DNA from: Bradyrhizobium sp. SZCCT0148
Lineage (GTDB): Bacteria; Pseudomonadota; Alphaproteobacteria; Rhizobiales; Xanthobacteraceae
Reading direction: 5' to 3'
Length of the DNA: 64,000 nt
NCBI RefSeq assembly: GCF_018129985.1
Contig: NZ_JAFCKT010000017.1
Coordinates: 21,246 to 85,245, forward strand
Shown here: positions 33,230 to 41,345 of the stretch, one piece after another
Numbering within the stretch: position 1 is the stretch's first letter
Layout: the number at the start of each line of letters is the position of its first letter
The notes under the pieces: generated by a model
What the model was told of the DNA's origin: nothing
Database searches by the model: none
Seen by the model: the letters and a program-made list of their open reading frames with translations, nothing else
Program-made: the position numbers and the translations under genes

Positions 33230-33574
33230 ATGGAAAAGACGGACGCTGTTGCAGCGCTCGCCGCGCTCGCTCAGGACAATCGTCTCGATGTCTTCCGCCT
33301 GCTGGTGCAGGCCGGCGTCGAAGGCCTGACTGCCGGCGCGGTGGCCGAAGCGCTCGGTCTCGCCCCCAACACGCTGACCTTTCATTTCGACCGCCTGCGG
33401 ATGGCCGGGCTCGCGACCGTCCGGCGCGAGGGCCGTTCGATGATCTACGCGGCGCGGTTCGAGACCATGAACGCGCTCGTCGGTTTCCTGACCGAAAACT
33501 GCTGCGGCGGAGCATCATGCGCTCCGGCAAAGCCCGCGAAACCGGCGGGGACGCGCAGCAAAATGTTAGCCTGA
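33230..33574 (+). CDS. arsR: ArsR-family metalloregulator
   Basis: 114 residues. Winged helix with AGAVAEALGLAPNTLTFHFDRLRMAGLATVRREGRSMIYAA over residues about 36-77. The C-terminal NCCGGASC (residues about 91-98) gives three cysteines, matching ArsR subtypes with the As(III) site near the C terminus. It should repress its own promoter and the arsenic genes until arsenite binds. The remnant of arsI/cadI, arsC and a broken channel gene follow in the same direction. Confidence 0.93.
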   Translation: MEKTDAVAALAALAQDNRLDVFRLLVQAGVEGLTAGAVAEALGLAPNTLTFHFDRLRMAGLATVRREGRSMIYAARFETMNALVGFLTENCCGGASCAPAKPAKPAGTRSKMLA

Positions 33575-33585
33575 GAGGACAGACC

Positions 33586-33723
33586 ATGAAGCGCCTGCAT
33601 GTTCACGTGTCCGTTGGGGACCTCTCCCATTCCATCGGATTCTGCTCCGCCTCTCTCGCAAGAACGCCGTCGGCCTGCTGCGCGCCGCAGGTGGCGCCGG
33701 CGACCTCGCGGGCCTGCTGCTGA
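33586..33723 (+). pseudogene. remnant of arsI/cadI-type glyoxalase-fold gene, internal deletion
   Basis: The frame begins MKRLHVHVSVGDLSHSIGFCS, which matches the start of ArsI/CadI proteins (MKRLHVHVsVdDL..SI.FYs..F), preceded by GAGAGGAC. It then jumps to a Cys-rich stretch (SACCAPQ ... SRACC) that resembles the C-terminal tail of the same family, and stops after 45 codons where about 150 are expected. The middle, with the metal-binding site, is gone. Most likely an internal deletion. Alternatively a functional short peptide, which I consider unlikely. Confidence 0.7.
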
Positions 33724-33740
33724 CCACGAGGGCATCTGCC

Positions 33741-34151
33741 ATGGACGTGATCATCTACCACAACCCCGACTGCGGCACGTCGCGCAACACGCTCGCCATG
33801 ATCCGGCATGCCGGCATCGAGCCGCACGTGATCGAATATTTGAAGACGCCACCGTCGCGCGCCCTGCTGCAGCAACTCATCGCGCGCATGGGGATTTCGG
33901 TGCGCGAGGCGATCCGCGAGAAGGCTGCCCCCTACACCGAACTCGGGCTCGCCAACCCGGCATTGACCGACGATCAACTGCTCGATGCGATGATGGCGCA
34001 TCCAATCCTGATCAACAGGCCGATCGTGGTGACCCCGAAAGGCGTCAGGCTCTGCCGCCCCTCCGAGCTAATTCTGGATCTGCTGCCGCCGCAGCGGGGC
34101 GAATTCGTCAAGGAAGACGGCGAGAGCGTCAGGCTGGACCGCGACACCTGA
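33741..34151 (+). CDS. arsC: arsenate reductase, glutaredoxin type
   Basis: 136 residues, family length. The active-site Cys11 sits in HNPDCGTSRNTLAMIRHAG; the arginines of the arsenate site are in INRPIVVTPKGVRLCRPSE. It reduces arsenate to arsenite with glutathione and glutaredoxin. The stop overlaps an ATG of the following broken channel gene. Apparently intact. With the channel broken, arsenite exit would need another transporter elsewhere. Confidence 0.94.
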   Translation: MDVIIYHNPDCGTSRNTLAMIRHAGIEPHVIEYLKTPPSRALLQQLIARMGISVREAIREKAAPYTELGLANPALTDDQLLDAMMAHPILINRPIVVTPKGVRLCRPSELILDLLPPQRGEFVKEDGESVRLDRDT

Positions 34152-34340
34152 TGCCGGTGCGCAGCGCGGCTTCGCCGAGTAACTCGGAACGGCGTTCCCG
34201 CTTTGCTGCGGTGGTCGGCTCCGGGGTCACGGCGAAGCTCCTGACGGAAACGTCGCGCTGACGATGCTGTCCAATACGATCGCCACCGGCGCAATCCTCG
34301 TGGTGCTGATCCTGATCTTCGCCCCGACGGTCACTTTCCG
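34151..34340 (+). pseudogene. remnant of MIP (aquaglyceroporin, AqpS-like) gene
   Basis: Reading from the ATG that overlaps the arsC stop gives FAAVVGSGVTAKLL, similar to the first helix of bacterial MIP channels (..VVGSGIMAE.L). The frame then breaks near 34235; in another frame DGNVALTMLSNTIATGAILV with VLILIFAP follows, which matches the next MIP segment (NVALALLANTIATGAILVVLILIFGP.SGAHFNPAV). After that the homology stops just before the first NPA box. So both a frameshift and a 3' truncation are present. In rhizobia aqpS next to arsR-arsC exports arsenite. Confidence 0.72.
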
Positions 34341-34483
34341 AATGAATCGCGTTTGCAAACCGTCCCTCCCGGGTATTCTGTGCCGGTCAGCAAGACTCAC
34401 AGGAACCGGTCCGTGAAGAGACTTCGAAAACCCGATATCGACCATCAGGAGGCATTCCGCCCGGCGCCAGCGCGTCAGGCCGC

Positions 34484-35182
34484 ATGAACGACTTCGCACG
34501 ATCCATTGGCGCAGCGTTCTCGCTGATCGGCGAAGCCGACGCCGAGCTGCTCGGCATCGTCGCATTGTCGGTGCGCGTCAGCCTGACCGCGAGCGTCATG
34601 GCGCTCCTGATCGGTGCACCGATCGGTGCCTTGCTTGCGATCACGCGTTTCCGCGGGCGTCAGGTCATCATCGTGCTGACCAATGCGCTGCTCGGCCTTC
34701 CGCCGGTCGTGGTCGGGCTCGCTCTCTATCTTCTGCTATCGCGGTCCGGCCCGCTCGGGGCGGCCGGACTGCTGTTCACGCCGGCCGCCATGGTGATCGC
34801 GCAGACGCTGCTCGCCACCCCGATCGTGGTGGCGCTGGTGCACCGGCCCGCGAGCCTGCTGTGGGCGGAATATGGCGACCTCGCACGGATCGACGGGCTG
34901 TCGGCCTTCCGCAGCATGGCGCTGCTGTTCGCGCTCGGACGCACCTCGCTGCTGACGGCCTTTCTCGCGGCGTTCGGACGCGCCATCGCCGAGGTCGGCG
35001 CCATCATCATCGTCGGCGGCAACATCCGCGGCTTCACGCGGACGATGACGACCGCGATCGCGCTGGAGACCAGCAAGGGCGATCTGCCGCTGGCGCTCGG
35101 ATTGGGGCTGATCCTGCTTGCGCTCAGCGTGGCGGTGTCGACCGTTGCCTTCGTGCTAGTGGGACGCGTTGGGGAAAAATAG
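34484..35182 (+). CDS. tupB: tungstate-type ABC transporter permease TupB
   Basis: 232 residues with five to six membrane segments (LLGIVALSVRVSLTASVMALLIGAPIGALLA, etc.). The permease loop is present as EYGDLARIDGLSAFRSM, and the TupB-like C-terminal part as AFGRAIAEVGAIIIVGGNIRGFTRTMTTAIALET. It would move tungstate (or molybdate) handed over by TupA. It overlaps the convergent tupA gene by 27 bases at the 3' ends. No tupC ATPase is in the window. Confidence 0.9.
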   Translation: MNDFARSIGAAFSLIGEADAELLGIVALSVRVSLTASVMALLIGAPIGALLAITRFRGRQVIIVLTNALLGLPPVVVGLALYLLLSRSGPLGAAGLLFTPAAMVIAQTLLATPIVVALVHRPASLLWAEYGDLARIDGLSAFRSMALLFALGRTSLLTAFLAAFGRAIAEVGAIIIVGGNIRGFTRTMTTAIALETSKGDLPLALGLGLILLALSVAVSTVAFVLVGRVGEK

Positions 35183-35965
35183 CTGCTCGCCGCCGACCTT
35201 ATAGCCGGCGATCGCCTGTTGCCCCTTCGGCGAGACCAACCAGTCGATGAAGGCCTGCCCGTCCTTCGCCTCCACGTTCGCATGCTTGGCCGGGTCGACC
35301 AGCATAACGCCGTATTGGTTGAACAGCCGCTTGTCACCCTCGGTCAGGACCGCAAGCTCGCCCCGATTCTTGAAGGACAGCCAGGTGCCGCGGTCCGACA
35401 GAACATAAGCGTTCGATGACGACGCCATGTTCAGCGCGGGGCCCATGCCCTGGCCGATCTCGCGATACCAGCTGTCCTTGCCGGCGCCGAGATCGACGCC
35501 CGCCTCCTTCCACAGCCGGAGCTCGGCTGCATGCGTACCGGACTTGTCGCCGCGCGAGATGAATGGCGCCTTGGCGGCCGCGATCTTGCGCAGCGCATCG
35601 GCGACGTCCTTGCCGCCCGCGATTTTCGCCGGATCGCTCTTGGGACCGACGATGACGAAGTCGTTGTACATGACGTCGAAGCGCCTCACGCCCTGCCCTT
35701 CGGACATGAACTTGTCCTCGGCAACCCGGTCATGGACGAACACCACGTCGGCATCACCACGCCGCCCGATATCGAGCGCCTGGCCGGTACCCACGGCAAC
35801 GACCTTCACGCTGATGCCCTCGTCTTTCGAGAACAACGGCAGCAGATGGTCGAACAGGCCCGATTGTTCCGTCGAGGTGGTCGAGGCGACCGTGATGGTG
35901 CGGTCCTGCGCGAGCGCGATGGTGGACCAGAGCAGAACCGCTCCGACCGCGGCTATTCTTTTCAT
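35156..35965 (-). CDS. tupA: tungstate ABC transporter binding protein TupA
   Basis: 269 residues from the ATG at 35965; the open frame extends upstream without a site. Signal peptide ends near LAQ. The start of the mature chain, TTSTEQSGLFDHLLPLFSKD, followed by VGTGQALDIGRRGDADVVFVHDR, is diagnostic of TupA/WtpA-like tungstate binders rather than ModA. Located tail to tail with tupB, so it is not in the usual tupABC operon. Tungstate could compete with or serve molybdenum-type enzymes, of which this window has two. Confidence 0.92.
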   Translation of the reverse strand: MKRIAAVGAVLLWSTIALAQDRTITVASTTSTEQSGLFDHLLPLFSKDEGISVKVVAVGTGQALDIGRRGDADVVFVHDRVAEDKFMSEGQGVRRFDVMYNDFVIVGPKSDPAKIAGGKDVADALRKIAAAKAPFISRGDKSGTHAAELRLWKEAGVDLGAGKDSWYREIGQGMGPALNMASSSNAYVLSDRGTWLSFKNRGELAVLTEGDKRLFNQYGVMLVDPAKHANVEAKDGQAFIDWLVSPKGQQAIAGYKVGGEQLFFPNASH

Positions 35966-36055
35966 GTCTCGTCCCTGCAGCAGATGCGAGTGCTCCAGCC
36001 TAGCCCGAGAGAACGACACGGGGAACCTGCATTCGGTGCAGATATGCATCGTTCG

Positions 36056-36391
36056 TCAACGACCTGGACAATACCGCATCACACGGCGGACGCCCTGCGG
36101 CTCCGGCTCCTTCATCCATTCGATCTTCCAGGCCTGCCAAAGCTTGTCGTCGTCGATGACATACGCAAAGGACGTTGTCGAAAAGCCCTTGTCGTTGCGA
36201 ACCGTGATCTCGCCGCAGGCTACCTCGATCGCGCGACCGTCCGGATCGGACGCGGGGCTGGTCCAGGAGATGTGAATCTCAGCATTGGACGGAATGAGGT
36301 GAGCCGCGATTTTCGGAGTGAGATCGTCCGCAAGCGCGGTGGCACCGACGAGCGCTGCGATGATCGCAGCCAGACAGATCTTGTGGATCAC
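36056..36391 (-). CDS. small secreted protein, unknown function
   Basis: 111 residues beginning with GTG at 36391, chosen because GGAGAGGAAAC lies just upstream; the open frame with an ATG starts 87 bases earlier without a site. Signal peptide (IHKICLAAIIAALVGATALA) precedes DDLTPKIAAHLIPSN. Contains AYVIDDDKLWQAWKIEWMKEP and two cysteines (EVACGEI and RYCPGR). No domain recognised. Confidence 0.75.
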   Translation of the reverse strand: MIHKICLAAIIAALVGATALADDLTPKIAAHLIPSNAEIHISWTSPASDPDGRAIEVACGEITVRNDKGFSTTSFAYVIDDDKLWQAWKIEWMKEPEPQGVRRVMRYCPGR

Positions 36392-36659
36392 GTTTCCTCT
36401 CCTTCGCTTTCGAAGCAGAGCGTCAGCATTTCGGCCCGGTTGGACTGTGGTCGCCGTCACATCGGCCGGCCAAGTCAAGGCACTACAAGATTTTTCGGGC
36501 TCGCCGTCATGGCTGATGTATCATCCCTCACCGCCACGCTGCAGATGTTCTGCAATTGATCTCCCGTGCATTGACAGGGGCGTGACGGCCGGGGCAGTTT
36601 TTCACATTGCTGGCGAATCAGCGATTGCCTCACGCCGAGTACCTCTTGGACAACTCCCA

Positions 36660-37913
36660 GTGCTGTCGAGACTGATATCGTTGCTGCGCCGCATCCCCGC
36701 GGTGAAATGGGCGTTCACCCGGCTTCGGCCGTTGCCGCATGGCGGCAGCATCGACGGTGCGACGGTCGTCGCGGAACAACTTGTCATTGTCGCCGACAGC
36801 GCCGAAGCTCTTCCGACGCTCAATACCGGCATCAGCTCTGAACTGCTGCGCAGTGATGCCGCGGTCGCCCAGAACGACACTGCCCATCCTGTCATCGCGG
36901 AAACACCAGCTGATGTCGGAGGCGGCGACGATTCCTTGCAGAAGGTGCCGGCTGAATTCCAGCCGGTCTTTGTGGCTGAGGTTTTGGCTTCGGACGAAGT
37001 GGCTGGCGAGACAGTCGATGGTCACAAACCAGTCGGTGGTCCAGAACCCGTCGAAGGCGATGATGCGCCTGCGGAGCTTTCGACGACACTCGAGCTCGTC
37101 GCCGCCGAAGCGGTCGCGACCATCGACGTCGCCGACGAGCCCGCCAAAGCGGCCGAGCCCGTCATCAGCAGCGATCCATCTCCCGAACTCGCGGCTGACG
37201 TTGAGCCTGCTGTGGCGGAGGAGACCTCGTCCAATGTCGCGATCGCTTCCGTTGAGGTCGCTCCGGTTGATGCTCCCGCCCTCGTCGTTGCCGATGACCT
37301 CACCACTGATGCGGCCGTGGATGTCGAGCCCGTTCTAGACGGCTCCCAGGTCCCGCCTGCCGATCGCGCTTTTTCGGCCAAGCCCGTCGCTGAAGACAGT
37401 CTCGACAGCGACGCCACCTCCGGCGCTGCGATGGCCATCGAGCCAGCCACGGCAGCCGGTCCCACCCACGTCGCTGCGGAGAATTTTTCGGCTGACGCAG
37501 TCGTGGTTATTCCTGATGAGCCGGATCCGGCTCTCGCGGCTCCAGTCGAAAAGATTCGCACTGCGCCCAAACTTCGCGCGAAAGCCGCGGAACCTGCCGA
37601 TCGCACCGCGCTGATCCGGCAGCGCTGGGCGGAAAGCGGAATCAGGATGTGGAATCCCCGCCTTCACGGCACCGGTGACGCCACGCTGAACATCCAGGGC
37701 AGCGTCGGCCTGCTGCCGCCGGCAGTGGGCGAGACGATGCCGCGCTACGACAAGCTCGAGTTCAAGATGCTCGGCGGACAGATCGTCTGCGAGGGCGTCA
37801 TCGTCGAGGCCCCCGCGCAGACGAGCCATCGCAACTTCACCCGGCTCGCCGAGCAAGAGAAGCTCGACCGGGTTCGCGAGCCGGTGCGGGAACGCCGGGC
37901 CGCTCTCGCCTGA
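36660..37913 (+). CDS. acidic Ala/Val/Pro-rich protein with conserved C-terminal segment
   Basis: About 417 residues if it starts at the GTG at 36660; the true start is uncertain. Residues about 60-330 are a low-complexity acidic stretch of loosely repeated EPV, DVEP and VADEP units, probably disordered. The last about 90 residues look folded: RTALIRQRWAESGIRMWNPRLHG, then LNIQGSVGLLPPAVGETMPRYDKLEFK and a Cys-containing end. Function unknown. Codon usage and frame integrity support a real gene. Confidence 0.68.
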   Translation: MLSRLISLLRRIPAVKWAFTRLRPLPHGGSIDGATVVAEQLVIVADSAEALPTLNTGISSELLRSDAAVAQNDTAHPVIAETPADVGGGDDSLQKVPAEFQPVFVAEVLASDEVAGETVDGHKPVGGPEPVEGDDAPAELSTTLELVAAEAVATIDVADEPAKAAEPVISSDPSPELAADVEPAVAEETSSNVAIASVEVAPVDAPALVVADDLTTDAAVDVEPVLDGSQVPPADRAFSAKPVAEDSLDSDATSGAAMAIEPATAAGPTHVAAENFSADAVVVIPDEPDPALAAPVEKIRTAPKLRAKAAEPADRTALIRQRWAESGIRMWNPRLHGTGDATLNIQGSVGLLPPAVGETMPRYDKLEFKMLGGQIVCEGVIVEAPAQTSHRNFTRLAEQEKLDRVREPVRERRAALA

Positions 37914-37977
37914 TCCTTTCCGCTGCAAGCGCCATCGCACCGTGCTAGGCTGAGGTTTCCCGAACGTGGGAGATCGC

Positions 37978-38259
37978 ATGCCTGCAAAGCTATCCCGACT
38001 GATCGTGATCGCCGCCCTCTGCTTCTGCCAGCCGGCTTTTGCTGCGGGCAAGCGGCCAGGTCAGGCAGTCGCGGCCGCTCCCGCGACCGATCGAGCCGCA
38101 CCCTATAAGGCGGACCGGCTCTCTTCCTCGCGCGGCGAGACGATCCTCGACACGCCCGGCCGGACCACCGTGCTGACGCGAGAAATCCTCGACGACATGA
38201 ACGCGAGGGGCCTCCGCGATGCCATGCGCTCGACCGCCGGCGTCACGATCGGACGCTAG
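37978..38259 (+). CDS. TonB-dependent receptor plug-only fragment
   Basis: 93 residues; GGGAGA lies five bases before the ATG at 37978. Signal peptide ends near AFA. Residues about 55-93 read ETILDTPGRTTVLTREILDDMNARG then LRDAMRSTAGVTIGR, the first plug segment of TonB-dependent siderophore receptors, but the protein stops there and no barrel sequence follows in any frame nearby. Either a truncated receptor gene or one of the short plug-only proteins annotated in Bradyrhizobium. It should not transport on its own. Confidence 0.75.
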   Translation: MPAKLSRLIVIAALCFCQPAFAAGKRPGQAVAAAPATDRAAPYKADRLSSSRGETILDTPGRTTVLTREILDDMNARGLRDAMRSTAGVTIGR

Positions 38260-38609
38260 GCGATCCGCATTCCCAAACCACGCACCGGATCCTTTCGCCA
38301 AACCGAGTGAGCTTGCGCCCTACGCGACGGTCTATCGGGGGATCTCGACGAGCGGCTCGCACATCCGCGGTGCGGCAATAGGTTGCGCCGACGCATATGG
38401 TTAGCGGAATGTAGCGTCGCCTATTGCAGGCGTTTGCAACCGATCGGCGGAGTTCTGCCACCTCTTATGCTTAACGTGGCCTCACCAGTCACTGGCCCCG
38501 AGCATCTGCGGCACGCGCAACCTGCGACGAGGTGATCGATCTAACGCCCCCTTTACCTGAGCCGTGCAAGATCGCCCGCGTTTTGAAAGTATCCAGGGCT
38601 CGTATTGCA
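38260..38609. other. 350-base gap before the GGDEF-EAL gene
   Basis: No gene or repeat recognised. It does not encode a TonB barrel in any frame. It probably holds the promoter of the next gene. Confidence 0.5.
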
Positions 38610-40613
38610 ATGCCTGTCGCCAGATTTAAGGCTCACTTCTCCACCGTCGCGGATTGGTTCCGGGTCCCGGCCGACAATCCCGAGCTGACGCGCGCGCAGT
38701 TCGAAGCCTTCTCCAAGCAGATGCCGCTGCTCTATTTCATCCTGATCACGAACACGATCGCGGTCGCCTATACCTACGTGCCGCTGGCGCCTGCATCGCT
38801 CAGCATGATCGTGCCCGGCATATTGATCGCGGTGGCCGGCTATCGGACCTTCTGGTGGCTGCGGCAGCGCCACGTCGTACGCAGCGATGCCGACATCCTG
38901 CGCAGTTTGCGTCTCACCAACTGGATCGCGGCGCCGATCGCAGCGGGCTTCACCGCCTGGTCGTTCGCGCTCTATCCCTACGGAGATCCATTTGCCAAGA
39001 GCCAGGTTGCCTTCTACATGGCGGTGACCGTGATCGGCTGCATCTTCTCGCTGATGCATCTGCGTTCGTCCGCGCTGATCGTGACCCTGGTCGTCGACGT
39101 ACCCTATGTGGTGTTCTATTTCGCCACGGGCGAGCCGACGCTGGAAGCGATGGCGATCAACAATCTGCTGGTCACCGGCGCGATGGTGACGGTGCTGACC
39201 ATCTACTACCGGGACTTCGCCGATCTCGTCGCGAGCCGCAAGTCGCTGCTGGCACAGCAAACGGCGACCCAGGCGCTCTCGGACGAGAACTTCCGCCTCG
39301 CCAATCTCGATTCCCTCACCGAGCTGCCGAACCGCCGCCGATTCTTCGCCGAGCTGTCGAACGCCTTTGCCGACGCCGAGCGCAGAAAGGTTCGCGTCGC
39401 GGTCGGTATCATCGACCTCGACGGCTTCAAGCCGATCAACGACAATTACGGCCACAGCGTCGGCGACCGCGTCCTGATCGAGGCGGGCCGCCGCATCCGC
39501 GAGGTCTGCGAGGGCTTCGGCCCGCAGCGCGTGGAGTTCGCCCGGCTCGGCGGCGACGAATTCGGCCTCGTCGTGTGCGGCGATCCCGAAGACGCCGACT
39601 TGGCGCGGCTCGGCGAGCGCATCGGTGCGCAGGTGAAGCTGCCCTACCAGCTCGACACCGCCCACACCGGCCTGTCCTGCTCGATCGGCTTTGCGTCGTA
39701 TCCGGACTCCGCGACGACGTCGGAAGCTCTCTATGAATGTGCCGACTATTCGCTCTATCACGCCAAGCGCCATCAACGCGGACGCACCGTGATCTTCTCG
39801 GGCGAGCTCGAAGCCGAGATCCGCAGCCGCGGCGTCATCGAAAACCTGCTGCGCACCTCCGATTTCGGCGCCGAGATGGAGCTGGTGTTCCAGCCGATCG
39901 TCGATGCCATGAGCGAGCACACCGCAGGTTTCGAGACGCTGGCGCGCTGGCACAGCCCCCGCCTCGGCTGGGTCTCCCCCGCCGACTTCATTCCCGCCGC
40001 CGAGCGCATCGGCCTGATCCGTCCGTTGACGCAGGCCCTGCTGACGCGGGCGCTGGCGACGGCCAAGACCTGGCCCGACGACATCCGCCTGTCGTTCAAC
40101 CTGTCCGCTCACGACGTCTGTGCCGCCGAAGGCATCCTGCCGCTGATCTCCATCATCGAGAAGAGCGGGCTGTCGCCGCGACGGATCGATTTCGAGATCA
40201 CCGAGACTGCCGTCACCTTCGATTTCGTGCGCGCGCAGCAGTCGATCGCGACGCTGAAAGCCATGGGCTGCGGCATCTCGCTGGACGATTTCGGCACCGG
40301 CTATTCCTCGCTGAGCCACGTGCACCGGTTGCCGCTCGACAAGATCAAGGTCGACCGCAGCTTCGTCGCCGACGTCAATGAAAATCCGGTCAGTCACAAG
40401 ATCATCAAGTCGCTGACGGGCCTCTGCGACGACATGGAGATCGCCTGCGTCGTCGAAGGCGTGGAGACCCGCGCCCAGCTCGACACCCTGCGCCGGCTCG
40501 GCTGCGACTTCATCCAGGGTTACTATTTCGCCAAGCCCATGTCGGCCGATGCGATCGGCGACTATCTCGCGAACGAACGCCAGCGCCTCGACGCTGCCAA
40601 GGTCGTGGCCTAG
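38610..40613 (+). CDS. membrane GGDEF-EAL cyclic-di-GMP protein
   Basis: About 667 residues from the ATG at 38610 (an in-frame ATG at 38532 is possible). Six hydrophobic segments at about residues 35-205 form a MASE-like membrane sensor. GGDEF domain: RLGGDEFG intact, with DLDGFKPINDNYGHSVGD; the RxxD inhibitory site is not seen (RVEF instead). EAL domain: EAL reads ETL (GFETLARWH), but the metal and catalytic residues appear kept (NLS, EITE, DDFGTGYSS, IKVD, VVEGVET, CDFIQGYYF). So both synthesis and breakdown of c-di-GMP are possible. A solitary gene, convergent with livF. Confidence 0.93.
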   Translation: MPVARFKAHFSTVADWFRVPADNPELTRAQFEAFSKQMPLLYFILITNTIAVAYTYVPLAPASLSMIVPGILIAVAGYRTFWWLRQRHVVRSDADILRSLRLTNWIAAPIAAGFTAWSFALYPYGDPFAKSQVAFYMAVTVIGCIFSLMHLRSSALIVTLVVDVPYVVFYFATGEPTLEAMAINNLLVTGAMVTVLTIYYRDFADLVASRKSLLAQQTATQALSDENFRLANLDSLTELPNRRRFFAELSNAFADAERRKVRVAVGIIDLDGFKPINDNYGHSVGDRVLIEAGRRIREVCEGFGPQRVEFARLGGDEFGLVVCGDPEDADLARLGERIGAQVKLPYQLDTAHTGLSCSIGFASYPDSATTSEALYECADYSLYHAKRHQRGRTVIFSGELEAEIRSRGVIENLLRTSDFGAEMELVFQPIVDAMSEHTAGFETLARWHSPRLGWVSPADFIPAAERIGLIRPLTQALLTRALATAKTWPDDIRLSFNLSAHDVCAAEGILPLISIIEKSGLSPRRIDFEITETAVTFDFVRAQQSIATLKAMGCGISLDDFGTGYSSLSHVHRLPLDKIKVDRSFVADVNENPVSHKIIKSLTGLCDDMEIACVVEGVETRAQLDTLRRLGCDFIQGYYFAKPMSADAIGDYLANERQRLDAAKVVA

Positions 40614-40625
40614 CTGAACCAGACG

Positions 40626-41345
40626 TCAGACCGCGCAGTAGCGCTCCTGGATATCCTTGTCCGCGAGCAGCGCTGCAGCGCTGCTTTGATGCACGACCTC
40701 GCCCTGGTCGATGATCACGGCCCGATCGGCCAGCCGCAGCGCCCATTCGACGTTCTGCTCGACCAGCAGCAGCGTCTTGCCCTCGTCGCGCAGGCGGCGG
40801 AACAGCATGCCCATCTCCTCGACCAGCACAGGCATGATGCCCTCCGAGGGTTCGTCCAGCAGGATCATCCTGGGCTTGCCGATCAGTGCGCGTGCGATCG
40901 CCAGCATCTGCTGCTCGCCGCCGGAGAGCGTCACGCCTTCCTGGTCCAGCCGCTGCTTCAAGCGCGGGAAGGTCTCGGCGATCTCGTCGATGGCCGCGCG
41001 CTCGTCGATCTCGCTGCCGGCCGCGACCAGACCGAGGCGCAGGTTCTCGCGCACCGACAGCCCGGGAACGATACGCCGCTCCTCGGGTACGTAAGCTAAG
41101 CCAAGGTGGAAGCGCTGATGGGCACGCAGCGGCAGGAGCTCCCTGCCCGCAAAGCGCACGCGGCCGGTCGCCTTCGGCATCAGGCCCATCATGGCTCGCA
41201 AGGTCGTGGTCTTGCCGGCGCCGTTGCGACCGACGAGGGCAACCACCTCGCCTTCCTTCACGTGCAGCGAGATGCCGTGGAGGATGTGGCTCGCGCCATA
41301 CCAGGCGTGGAGGTCTTCGATTTCGAGCAGCGCGGTCTCAGCCAT
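40626..41345 (-). CDS. livF: branched-chain-type ABC transporter ATP-binding protein LivF-like
   Basis: 239 residues from the ATG at 41345. Walker A GRNGAGKTT, signature LSGGEQQ, Walker B MILLDEPSEG and LVEQNVEWAL, the usual LivF ending. It overlaps livG by eight bases. Last gene of the eight-gene minus-strand operon starting with the molybdenum hydroxylase. The transported compound is unknown; Liv-type systems also import amides, urea, purines and aromatic acids. Confidence 0.93.
   Translation of the reverse strand: MAETALLEIEDLHAWYGASHILHGISLHVKEGEVVALVGRNGAGKTTTLRAMMGLMPKATGRVRFAGRELLPLRAHQRFHLGLAYVPEERRIVPGLSVRENLRLGLVAAGSEIDERAAIDEIAETFPRLKQRLDQEGVTLSGGEQQMLAIARALIGKPRMILLDEPSEGIMPVLVEEMGMLFRRLRDEGKTLLLVEQNVEWALRLADRAVIIDQGEVVHQSSAAALLADKDIQERYCAV

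Noticed and set aside
34341..34483. Molybdenum-cofactor or other riboswitch upstream of tupB
   Set aside because: No consensus helices could be drawn by eye; a covariance-model search would be needed, and a hit there would reverse this.
37966..38259. Full TonB-dependent receptor
   Set aside because: Only the start of the plug is present; the following 350 bases encode no barrel in any frame.
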